Shown piece after piece: positions 8,290 to 15,435 of a stretch of 57,235 bases of DNA; positions within the stretch are counted from its first letter, which is position 1, and each line of letters starts with the position of its first letter. The position numbers were made by a program, and so were the translations under genes. Source of the stretch: an uncultured Clostridia bacterium. GTDB lineage: Bacteria > Bacillota > Clostridia > Oscillospirales > CAG-272. Below the pieces are notes generated by a model. It saw nothing but the letters and a program-made list of their open reading frames with translations. It did no database searches and was not told where the DNA came from. The stretch covers positions 1-57,235 of the forward strand of contig CALYAD010000044.1 in the NCBI GenBank assembly GCA_944393415.1. The letters are read 5' to 3'.

Positions 8290-10920
8290 TTATTTTTTCT
8301 TTGCAAATATACGCTGGAACAGCTTGACTATTTCAACCAACGGAATGATACAGAACGCAAGACCAAGAGCAACAAAGTACTCCGCCGCGTTTATAGACTC
8401 AAATCCGAAAAGTCCGGAAAGGAACGGAATATAAATAACTGCGGTTGTAAGCGCAAGCGCCAGAGCGCAGGCGCCCCACAGGAATTTGTTCTGATTTTTT
8501 ATAGTGAATATGGAGCCGCGCCTTGATCGCATGTTGAACGATTGGAATATCTCAGCCATCGACATTGTAAGGAAAGCCATAGTCATGCCGTCGTTGCTGT
8601 CTGTAAATTCCCAAGCTCCGCCCTCCATCACGTGACCGATAAGATATGCGAGCACGGTCAGAAGCGCGACAAAGAAGCCTTGATAAAGTATGTCATATGC
8701 CACTCCTCCTGCGAATATGCCGTCCTTGGCGTTACGGGGGGGTTGTGACATAGCGTTTTTCTCATTGCTTTCGACGCCGAGCGCGAGCGCGGGCAGGCTG
8801 TCGGTTATAAGATTTATCCAAAGAATATGCGCGGGCTTCAGTATAGTAAAGCCTACCATTGTGGCAAAGAATATTGATATGACCTCGCTGAGGTTGGAGG
8901 ATAGCAGGAACTGTATGGATTTGCGGATATTTGAATAGATCTTGCGTCCTTCCTCAACAGCCGAAACTATAGTCGCGAAGTTGTCGTCTCCGAGTATCAT
9001 ATCGGCAACGTTCTTGGTAACGTCGGTTCCGGTTATGCCCATTCCCACTCCGATATCCGCGCTTTTTATGCTTGGCGCGTCGTTTACTCCGTCTCCGGTC
9101 ATGGCGACGATCTTGCCGAGGGATTTCCACGCTTTGACGATACGGACCTTGTGTTCAGGCTGAACTCGGGCATAGACTGAATACTTCTCAATATTTGCCG
9201 TCAGCTCCTCGTCGGAGAGCTTGTTCAGGTCGGCGCCTGTGATCGCCTGGGAGGGATCGGTGAGTATCCCGAGCTCCTCGGCTATGGCTACCGCCGTATC
9301 ACGGTGGTCGCCGGTTATCATAACGGCGCGTATTCCGGCGCTGTGGCACTGTTTTATAGCTTCCTTGACCTCAGGACGTACCGGGTCGATCATTCCGACT
9401 ATGCCGATAAAGGTAAGGTCTTCCTCAAGCGCCTCGGGAGTATATTCCACGGGAGGAGCCTGATAGTCACGGTAAGCGGCGGCGAGAACTCTCAGCGCCT
9501 TGTCTGCCATACGCTTGTTTTCGCCGAGAATCTTCGCTCTGTCGTCTTCTGATATTGGGCGAACCCCGCTATCGGTAAGTATGTTAGTACATTTTTTCAG
9601 AACCTCGTCAGGAGCGCCCTTTGTGAACTGACGTATTTTACCGTCTGTTTCATGTACGGTAGACATCATTTTGCGCATCGAATCGAACGGCGCTTCACCT
9701 ATTCGGGGACTTGTCTTTTTCAGCTCGTATTTCGGAAGAGAATTTTTGAACGCGAACTGTACCAGCGCCGCTTCGGTAGGTTCGCCCGTAACGTTTCCGT
9801 TTTCGTCCACCTCGGCGTCTGAGCAGAGCGACATAGCGGTGGCAAGAAGCTTACGGTCGGGGGTATAGTCGTCTACCACGGTCATTTTGTTCTGTGTCAG
9901 AGTACCGGTCTTATCAGAGCAGATTATCTGAGTGCATCCGAGCGTTTCCACCGCGGTAAGGCGGCGTATCACCGCGTTGCGCTTTGACATTTTCGTAACG
10001 CCGATGGATAAAACGATCGTGACGACGGCGGCAAGCCCCTCAGGTATCGCCGCGACGGCAAGCGAGATAGCGAGCATAAATGTATCGAGCATGACATCCG
10101 CGGTAAATTCCCCGGCTCTTACGACTCCGAACACGAACATAAATACACATATTCCGAGAACAAGATATGTCAGTATCCGGCTGAGCTGTGAGAGCTTGAT
10201 CTGCAGGGGGGTAGCCTCGTCGGAGGCTTCTGAAAGCGCGGTGGCGATCTTTCCCATTTCGGTGTCCATACCGCAGGCGGTTATTACCGCCACGCCGCGG
10301 CCGTACACAACGGTGCTGCCCATATAAACCATATTCTTTCTGTCGCCCAGCGGGATATCCTCACTGTCGGAAAGAACGGTGTCTTCTTTATTGACGGGAA
10401 CCGATTCTCCGGTAAGAGCGGCTTCCTCCGCTTTAAGAGAAGCGCATTCAAGTATGCGCGCGTCGGCGGGAACGGCGTCTCCGGCCTCAAGAATTATAAC
10501 GTCTCCTACTACGAGATCCTCGCTTTTTACGTGAGTAATAATGCCGTTTCTGAGTACCTTGCTTTGCGCGGCGGTCATTTCGCTTAACGCGGCGATCGCT
10601 TCCTCCGCCTTGCTTTCCTGTACTACCCCGAGAACGGCGTTGAGAATAACGACGAACAGGATAATGAAAACATCGGCAAGCGATTCTCCTTCATAAATGG
10701 CTGTGATACCGGAGAGGAGAGCCGCGACCAGCAGAACGATTATCATCGGGTCAGCCAGCTGTGCAAAGAATCGCTGAAGAAGGCTCTTTTTCTTGCCCTC
10801 TACCAGCTTGTTTTTGCCGTTTCTCTCAAGCCTTGCCGCAGCCTCATCCGAGGTAAGCCCCGTCTGGGACGTGCCAAGCTCCTTAAGAACGGCGTCCTTT
10901 TCTGCTGAATAATACTTCAT
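8290..10920 (-). CDS. P-type cation-transporting ATPase (Ca2+/Mn2+ type)
   Basis: This 876-residue integral membrane pump has a complete P2-type ATPase plan: N-terminal cation ATPase domain, TGES actuator loop (about residue 170), PEGL in transmembrane helix 4, the phosphorylation motif CSDKTGTLT, the hinge TGDGVND and a C-terminal six-helix cation ATPase domain. The length and motifs match bacterial SERCA/PMCA-like pumps such as Listeria LMCA1 and Lactococcus YoaB. Ion choice is not fixed by the sequence, but the upstream leader looks like a yybP-ykoY manganese riboswitch, so manganese export is a serious possibility, as for YoaB. The ATG has a GGAGGT ribosome binding site. Monocistronic, with its own terminators on both sides. 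Confidence 0.92.
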   Translation of the reverse strand: MKYYSAEKDAVLKELGTSQTGLTSDEAAARLERNGKNKLVEGKKKSLLQRFFAQLADPMIIVLLVAALLSGITAIYEGESLADVFIILFVVILNAVLGVVQESKAEEAIAALSEMTAAQSKVLRNGIITHVKSEDLVVGDVIILEAGDAVPADARILECASLKAEEAALTGESVPVNKEDTVLSDSEDIPLGDRKNMVYMGSTVVYGRGVAVITACGMDTEMGKIATALSEASDEATPLQIKLSQLSRILTYLVLGICVFMFVFGVVRAGEFTADVMLDTFMLAISLAVAAIPEGLAAVVTIVLSIGVTKMSKRNAVIRRLTAVETLGCTQIICSDKTGTLTQNKMTVVDDYTPDRKLLATAMSLCSDAEVDENGNVTGEPTEAALVQFAFKNSLPKYELKKTSPRIGEAPFDSMRKMMSTVHETDGKIRQFTKGAPDEVLKKCTNILTDSGVRPISEDDRAKILGENKRMADKALRVLAAAYRDYQAPPVEYTPEALEEDLTFIGIVGMIDPVRPEVKEAIKQCHSAGIRAVMITGDHRDTAVAIAEELGILTDPSQAITGADLNKLSDEELTANIEKYSVYARVQPEHKVRIVKAWKSLGKIVAMTGDGVNDAPSIKSADIGVGMGITGTDVTKNVADMILGDDNFATIVSAVEEGRKIYSNIRKSIQFLLSSNLSEVISIFFATMVGFTILKPAHILWINLITDSLPALALGVESNEKNAMSQPPRNAKDGIFAGGVAYDILYQGFFVALLTVLAYLIGHVMEGGAWEFTDSNDGMTMAFLTMSMAEIFQSFNMRSRRGSIFTIKNQNKFLWGACALALALTTAVIYIPFLSGLFGFESINAAEYFVALGLAFCIIPLVEIVKLFQRIFAKKK

Positions 10921-10966
10921 GCAGTACCTCCAAAAATAATTGCGTGTTATTTATGCGCTGTGTGAC

Positions 10967-10995
10967 AAAATAAAAATGCGTGGACGCGCCACGCG
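10967..10995 (-). terminator. Riboswitch-controlled intrinsic terminator
   Basis: On the minus strand GCGTGG, a five-base loop and CCACGC are followed by ATTTTTATTTT. It lies between the aptamer at 11003-11121 and the ATPase start, which is the position of an expression platform for transcriptional attenuation. Confidence 0.75.
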
Positions 10996-11002
10996 AAAAC
11001 TG

Positions 11003-11121
11003 TGCGGGAGCGGTGTCACCTGGCATAGCACGCTTGCTACACATAAGTCTCAATAATTAAGGCTGACCGGGTTTTGGACCGGGATGACGGACAGCCGCAC
11101 GAATGTGCAATCTACTCCCTT
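11003..11121 (-). promoter_or_regulatory. Probable yybP-ykoY (Mn2+) riboswitch
   Basis: Read on the minus strand, the leader begins AAGGGAGTAG, the conserved loop of this family. It continues with a short hairpin (GCAC / GTGC), then GGCTG...CAGCC enclosing CGTCA and a second hairpin (CCGGT / ACCCGG), and then TAGCAAG. This is the order of elements in the Lactococcus yybP-ykoY aptamer (GGGGAGUAG, CGUCA, hairpin, UAGCAAG). It ends with CGCTCCC, which can pair with the opening GGGAG. Known members bind manganese and switch on exporters such as MntP and P-type ATPases. The ACC that normally follows GCAAG is replaced, so the match is good but not perfect. Confidence 0.75.
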
Positions 11122-11135
11122 ATGATTATGATATT

Positions 11136-11164
11136 ATACTAACATAATTAAACATATTTGTCAA
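11136..11164 (-). promoter_or_regulatory. Promoter of the riboswitch-ATPase transcript
   Basis: On the minus strand a consensus TTGACA (11159-11164) is followed 17 bases on by TAGTAT, overlapping a better TATAAT a few bases further. Either gives a transcript that starts just before the riboswitch. The exact -10 is uncertain. Confidence 0.5.
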
Positions 11165-11259
11165 TATCAGTTCAGGTATTTAAAGATAAATTTAAATTAA
11201 CGATATATTTTATTAACACTTCGCCGCGGATAGAAGAAATTAAGTTCAAACAAAATAGA

Positions 11260-12105
11260 TTAAAGCCATTTTTTACGCTTAAATATGATAACAAGTATTA
11301 CGCTGATTATAGCGCTTATCGCAATAACCGCCGGGTATCCGAATTTCCATGTAAGCTCCGGCATACCTGTAAAGTTCATACCGTACCATCCGGCTATAAG
11401 CGTCAGGGGGAGAAAAATAACCGTGACGATGGTAAAAACTCTCATCAGGTCATTTTGCTGTATAGAAAGCTGAGACTGATATTCTTCGCGCATCTGATTT
11501 ACAATTTCCTGCAGATTTTTCACGGCGTTAAGATATCGGTCGGTACGTGTGCCCAGTATAGAGATGCGTTTCATCGTCTGGGCGGAAAGCATTTTGTTAT
11601 CGTTAGCCGTCATTTCATCAAAGATTGAGTCAAGCTGTTCATAATAGCGTTTAAGTCTGAGCAGTTTTTTTCGCCAGAGGCAGATTTGCGCAAGAGCGTT
11701 GTGCTTATTACCGGATAGTATTTGTGTTTCTTCGTTATTTATTTGATTTTCAAAACGATCGAGGTATTCCATATCGCCCTTTAAAAGCTTCACAAAAAAC
11801 AGATATAACAGCTGCTCGTTGTGTATATTTCCGTCGGCGTTCAGTTCATGAAGGATTTTTTTTACGTATTGATGAGCGACCTGGTCTCTGCAAAAGAAAA
11901 ACAAGTGTTTTTTATCGATATAGATCAGTATTTTGGAGCTTTGGGATTTGTCCGTACGTATATCATAAAAATCAAAGGCCAGCAGGTCAAATGTTTCATG
12001 ACTTTCAAAGCTTTCGCTTTGACACTCGTTGATATAATCGATAATTCGTTGATCGATGTAGCCCGCAGCCTCTTTGGATTGAGCGAAATCAAAAACCCTC
12101 TGCAT
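11260..12105 (-). CDS. CorA-family magnesium/divalent cation transporter
   Basis: The 281-residue protein ends with the two transmembrane helices typical of CorA. The diagnostic GMN motif is present as AGWYGMNF, followed by a loop and a last helix with a Lys/Arg tail (FKRKKWL). The N-terminal 210 residues form the cytoplasmic alpha/beta and long-helix funnel. Such channels pass Mg2+ and sometimes Co2+ or Ni2+ inward as pentamers. It is about 35 residues shorter than E. coli CorA, which is common in Firmicutes. The ribosome binding site is AGAGGGA. It lies upstream of the Mn/Ca pump gene on the same strand but the pump has its own promoter. Confidence 0.9.
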   Translation of the reverse strand: MQRVFDFAQSKEAAGYIDQRIIDYINECQSESFESHETFDLLAFDFYDIRTDKSQSSKILIYIDKKHLFFFCRDQVAHQYVKKILHELNADGNIHNEQLLYLFFVKLLKGDMEYLDRFENQINNEETQILSGNKHNALAQICLWRKKLLRLKRYYEQLDSIFDEMTANDNKMLSAQTMKRISILGTRTDRYLNAVKNLQEIVNQMREEYQSQLSIQQNDLMRVFTIVTVIFLPLTLIAGWYGMNFTGMPELTWKFGYPAVIAISAIISVILVIIFKRKKWL

Positions 12106-12219
12106 TTTTATTCCCTCTTTAGTTTTGTAATGTCAGATATTTATCCGGTTTTTAAATTGGCCGATTGAGTGAAAGTTCCGTTCACGGTATGGAGTGGCGT
12201 ATATAAAATAATTCAGATT

Positions 12220-13113
12220 CTAACTGAACTCAGGAATAAAGCTTTCCTTTGCGCTGTCGCCGTTCTGAGTATACAGATAGGAAAAGCCGAGCTTCTGGGC
12301 ATGAGCAACTGTGCGCAGGTAAGCGTTTTTTGGCAAACGTTCGGTAAGCTCCGGAAATTTTACGTTTGTCATCGGCGTATACTGACTCATAAGCGACAGC
12401 GCTATATCGTCTTTGCCGTATTCGGAAAAAAGCCGGGTGATAATTTTTCTTGAGTCTGCGTCAGAGCCGGGAAGGATAAGATGCCGTACAAGTGTTCCCG
12501 ATAACATCAGCCCGTTTTCAAAAACCGGACTTCCTGAGATTGATCTCATTAGTTTTATCGCGTTAAAGGCGGTTTCGGGGTAATCTTGAACTCCGGAATA
12601 GAGCAGGGATAGACGGCTTGAAAAGTATTTGATATCCGGCATAAAAATATCTATAAGTCCGGAGAGGGAAGATACCGCCTGCGGGGTTTCATAACCGGAA
12701 CAGTTATATACGACCGGGATTTTAAGCCCTTGTTTTTTGGCGATTTTCAGAGTTTTTATTACGGAAGGTAAGAAATGCGAAGCGGTAACAAGGTTGATAT
12801 TGTGCACACCGCGCTCCTGTAGACATAGCATTGCTTCGGCCAGCTGTTTTTCGGTATATTCAGTACCGAGGGAGGTGTTACGGCTGCTTATTTTACTGTT
12901 CTGACAATATACGCAATGCAGTGAGCAGCCGGTAAAAAACACGGTGCCGGAGCCTTTTTGACCCGATATACACGGCTCCTCCCACATGTGGGGAGCGATG
13001 CGCGCTATCTTCATTTTATCCCCGGAGCCGCATCGTCCGGTATTTCCGACCGTTCGGTCCGTCCCGCATGATATGGGACAAAGCGTACATCTTTTATACG
13101 GATTCTCAGCCAT
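12220..13113 (-). CDS. Radical SAM protein, pyruvate-formate-lyase-activase-like (PflX type)
   Basis: The 297-residue protein begins with a cysteine-rich segment (CTLCPISCG) and carries the radical SAM [4Fe-4S] motif CSLHCVYCQN. NSKISSR and VYNCSGYE follow, as in the PflX/YfkA-like group annotated as putative pyruvate formate-lyase activating enzymes. Glycyl-radical activation is the usual guess, but no glycyl-radical enzyme gene lies in the window, so the partner is unknown. The ATG at 13113 overlaps the anti-sigma stop by eight bases (ATGGCTGA), suggesting translational coupling; a TTG four codons upstream is also possible. It is the last gene of a three-gene overlapping set with the ECF sigma and anti-sigma factors. 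Confidence 0.82.
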   Translation of the reverse strand: MAENPYKRCTLCPISCGTDRTVGNTGRCGSGDKMKIARIAPHMWEEPCISGQKGSGTVFFTGCSLHCVYCQNSKISSRNTSLGTEYTEKQLAEAMLCLQERGVHNINLVTASHFLPSVIKTLKIAKKQGLKIPVVYNCSGYETPQAVSSLSGLIDIFMPDIKYFSSRLSLLYSGVQDYPETAFNAIKLMRSISGSPVFENGLMLSGTLVRHLILPGSDADSRKIITRLFSEYGKDDIALSLMSQYTPMTNVKFPELTERLPKNAYLRTVAHAQKLGFSYLYTQNGDSAKESFIPEFS

Positions 13114-13423
13114 GTGTGACGGCAAGTAAGAGCGTCGAGGTCAAAGCGGCTAAAACAGTCAGAGAGAGAATGGTGTTTTTTACTGTACGACGGCGTCTGA
13201 GCTTAATGACAATCCCAAGAAAGTCAGGATCGGAATTCGGAATATCGGTAATATGTGTGTTTTTTAATGATTTTTTTATGCCGGCATACTTTTTATTACA
13301 GCTTTTACAGGCGGAAAGATGCGTCTGTATTAGTCTGGCAGTACGGGCGGAGCAACATCCGTCAGCGTATAGCGGCAACAGATCCGATACAACGTCGCAG
13401 TTGTTTTCAAATAAGTCCTTCAT
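13106..13423 (-). CDS. Zinc-finger anti-sigma factor (zf-HC2 type)
   Basis: This 105-residue protein has an N-terminal anti-sigma zinc-binding domain with the H-x3-C-x2-C pattern in HLSACKSC, preceded by LLPLYADG, typical of the RsiW/ChrR-like fold. A single hydrophobic segment near the C-terminus (ILSLTVLAALTSTLLLAV) makes it membrane-anchored with almost no outer domain. It should hold the ECF sigma factor encoded just upstream. The ATG at 13423 lies within the end of the sigma gene (17-bp overlap) and has GGAG ten bases upstream; a TTG two codons earlier is an alternative. Confidence 0.85.
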   Translation of the reverse strand: MKDLFENNCDVVSDLLPLYADGCCSARTARLIQTHLSACKSCNKKYAGIKKSLKNTHITDIPNSDPDFLGIVIKLRRRRTVKNTILSLTVLAALTSTLLLAVTHG

Positions 13424-13922
13424 TTGCAAGCTTCTCCTTTATTTGATTTTTTGCGCGGAAATAAAGCACTTTTGCTGAGTTTTCAGTAATATCCATTATC
13501 TCGGCGATTTGTGAAAACGGAAGATCGGAGACTCCGCGTAACCAGATTACTTCACGGTAACGCGGGCGCAGGGTGTCCAGCGCTTTTCTGATCTTATAGC
13601 TTTTTTCGGAGCGTTCGGCGTATGCTTCCGGAGAATAGTCCTCGTCGTCGCAGAGAGTTTCCCCGAAGGCCTCAAGGTCAAGCGGCGTGTTTTTGTGTTT
13701 ACGCAGGTAGTGGAACCAGATATTTTTTCCGATAGCGCATAGCCAGGTATATACTGTACAGGAGGCGTTGTATCTGTAGAAGCACCGGAAGGCCTCATAA
13801 AAAGTCTCCTGCGTCAGTTCCTCCGCAAGGTCGTAATTTTGTCCGCAGGTGCGGTATAAAAAAGCGAAAACGTCCCGATAATATGTGCGGTATATGTTTT
13901 CAAACTCCTCTGTTTCCTTCAA
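13407..13922 (-). CDS. ECF-type RNA polymerase sigma factor
   Basis: The 171-residue protein has region 2 (YYRDVFAFLYRTCGQNYDLAEELTQ, read from about residue 12; DLAEELTQETF is the core) and region 4 with a helix-turn-helix (RYREVIWLRGVSDLPFSQIA, then AEIMDITENSAKVLYFRAK). There is no region 1 or 3, so it belongs to the extracytoplasmic-function group. The start is TTG at 13922 with AAGGAG eight bases upstream. It overlaps the anti-sigma gene, the common pairing of regulator and inhibitor. The signal and regulon are unknown. Confidence 0.92.
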   Translation of the reverse strand: MKETEEFENIYRTYYRDVFAFLYRTCGQNYDLAEELTQETFYEAFRCFYRYNASCTVYTWLCAIGKNIWFHYLRKHKNTPLDLEAFGETLCDDEDYSPEAYAERSEKSYKIRKALDTLRPRYREVIWLRGVSDLPFSQIAEIMDITENSAKVLYFRAKNQIKEKLANEGLI

Positions 13923-13984
13923 GGCGCCTTCTCCTTTCCGATTTTGATTATAACATTATTCTAACAGCTATTTGTTAATAAATC

Positions 13985-14200
13985 AAGCATTATATGACAG
14001 ACAGCGGTGATAGCGTAAGACGGGAAGCATATCCCGCCGACGCAGTCAATGGCCTGCGTGACCAAGCAGTCGCTCCGATAAACGACCTGACGGTCGCTCT
14101 TGACAGCTCGCCGGGATAACGCTCCGCGGTAATCAGGGCGGGGTCATCTCCCTCGCTGAGATTACGGCGCACATTTTCATTTTTCAGAGAGGCAATTTAG
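13985..14200. other. GC-rich intergenic island of unknown nature
   Basis: This stretch is clearly richer in GC than its flanks and contains several short inverted repeats, for example CGGG with CCCG spaced eight bases apart near 14019-14034, and repeats of GAGCGAC-like sequence. A minus-strand frame from a GTG at about 14172 stays open for 60 codons but has no convincing ribosome binding site and a composition unlike a protein. I treat it as non-coding, perhaps a structured RNA or a decayed element. I do not recognise a known RNA family here. Confidence 0.35.
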
Positions 14201-14297
14201 CGAAAAATGGTTGACAGTTTCGCAGTCATGGCAGAATCCCACAGGTTATATTTTACACATTTAATTGTAAAATAGTACTATATTTTAGAAAAATATA

Positions 14298-14343
14298 AAA
14301 ACCGCTGACCCCTGAAAATAAAGAGGCTTCAACGGTTTTTATT
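14298..14343 (-). terminator. Terminator downstream of tRNA-Arg
   Basis: AAAAACCG..., read with its partner CGGTTTTT, forms an A/T-flanked hairpin (AAAAACCGCTGA with TCAACGGTTTTT, one G-U pair). It lies directly after the tRNA on the minus strand and, being flanked by A and T runs, may work in both directions. Confidence 0.65.
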
Positions 14344-14344
14344 C

Positions 14345-14422
<78 letters not shown>

Positions 14423-14468
14423 GACCCTGAAACGTATGCGTGACATAACATTTCAAGGACGCTTATAT

Positions 14469-14497
14469 ATAATAGCACAATTGCTTTAATTTGTCAA
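14469..14497 (-). promoter_or_regulatory. Promoter of tRNA-Arg
   Basis: On the minus strand TTGACA (14492-14497) and TATTAT (14469-14474) are 17 bases apart, about 45 bases before the tRNA. Confidence 0.7.
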
Positions 14498-14548
14498 TAC
14501 CTTTTATGAAAAAACTCAAAATTATGTTGAATTTTTTGAGGAAAACAT

Positions 14549-15277
14549 TTAATGTTCGCCGTTCTTACGCGCTTTCAGGCAGCGCCTGATAATGAAAATA
14601 ATGGGAAGAACAATGGCAAGCAGTACCGCGGTTCCCAGAAGCATCATAAGCGCGAAGTAAAGAGAGGTCCCTTCAAATTCAGTGTTCACGTTGTAACGCT
14701 CGGCGTAATCCGCGGCATATGCGTTTTCGGAGGTATCGAGCCTGATGCTTTCACAGTTAATAAAAGCGTCATGACCGATCTCGGTTACGGACGCCGGTAT
14801 TTTCAGATCGCCTATCTTTGTACAGTTATAGAAGCACTGATCGTCGATCCTTGTAAGTGTTTCAGGCAACGTGATGTTACTTAATATGTGACAGTCCCGG
14901 AAACATTCAAAAGGAAGCTCTTTTAGTGAAGCGGGAAGGGTAACGGACACAAGGTTGGTGCAGTTACGGAAAGCCGCCTCACCGATCACCTCTACCGAAT
15001 CGGGTATAGTAACGCTGTAAAGCGTTGTGTTATTCTGAAAAGCGGACTGAGCTATCTCTTTGACCGGAAGTCCGTCTATCTCGCTTTCTATATTAACGAC
15101 CGGAAAGTCCGCCGCCGTTCCTATAATTATAATGTACGTTCCGTCGTCACTTATCCTGTATTCCACTCCGCTTTGCGCCGGAGCCGCGTAACCGGGAAAA
15201 GAAAATACACAGAAAAGCAATGATAACAGCATAAGAAATATAGATATGCTCTTAAGACGCTGTAAGTTTTTTGCCAT
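14549..15277 (-). CDS. Small LRR_5 membrane protein
   Basis: The 242-residue protein has a signal peptide (LKSISIFLMLLSLLFCVFSF, cleavage near the AAPAQS stretch), four or five BspA-like LRRs (TIPDSVEVIGEAAFRNCTNL and similar), then a C-terminal transmembrane helix (LMMLLGTAVLLAIVLPIIFI) and a short basic tail (RRCLKARKNGEH). The repeats therefore face outward while both the anchor and tail are at the membrane. It is a much smaller relative of the protein at 840-3314 and probably binds a surface ligand. The ATG at 15277 has a strong GAGGAGGG site; the longer open frame upstream lacks one. Confidence 0.85.
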   Translation of the reverse strand: MAKNLQRLKSISIFLMLLSLLFCVFSFPGYAAPAQSGVEYRISDDGTYIIIIGTAADFPVVNIESEIDGLPVKEIAQSAFQNNTTLYSVTIPDSVEVIGEAAFRNCTNLVSVTLPASLKELPFECFRDCHILSNITLPETLTRIDDQCFYNCTKIGDLKIPASVTEIGHDAFINCESIRLDTSENAYAADYAERYNVNTEFEGTSLYFALMMLLGTAVLLAIVLPIIFIIRRCLKARKNGEH

Positions 15278-15355
15278 ATTTCGGATACCCTCCTCTTCAT
15301 ATAAGATTATGCGAGCGAAATTTTTTAAGTAATTTTTATGTGTTTCGGCATTAAT

Positions 15356-15384
15356 ATTATACAATGCCGTAGTTTTTTTTTCAA
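15356..15384 (-). promoter_or_regulatory. Promoter of the small LRR protein
   Basis: On the minus strand TTGAAA (15379-15384) and TATAAT (15356-15361) are separated by 17 bases, giving a leader of about 70 bases. Confidence 0.65.
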
Positions 15385-15435
15385 CAGCGGCAGCATAATT
15401 GAATATTGCGTTTTTGTAAAGTTATTTTTAAGAAA

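Noticed and set aside
8542..10327. Plus-strand frames across the P-type ATPase gene
   Set aside because: Complementary to a gene with all P-type motifs; Ser/Ala-rich composition typical of antisense frames.
11003..11121. M-box (Mg2+) or NiCo riboswitch instead of yybP-ykoY
   Set aside because: The opening GGGAGTAG, CGTCA and TAGCAAG fit yybP-ykoY. The M-box opening (AGGTGAGGCTCC) and NiCo repeats are absent.
11158..12168. Plus-strand frames over the CorA gene
   Set aside because: The opposite strand has the diagnostic GMN motif and two C-terminal membrane helices; the plus-strand frames are shadows.
13990..14172. A 60-codon minus-strand frame in the GC-rich island
   Set aside because: Only a GTG start without a Shine-Dalgarno sequence, Arg/Ser-rich translation and no similarity that I recognise; more likely non-coding.
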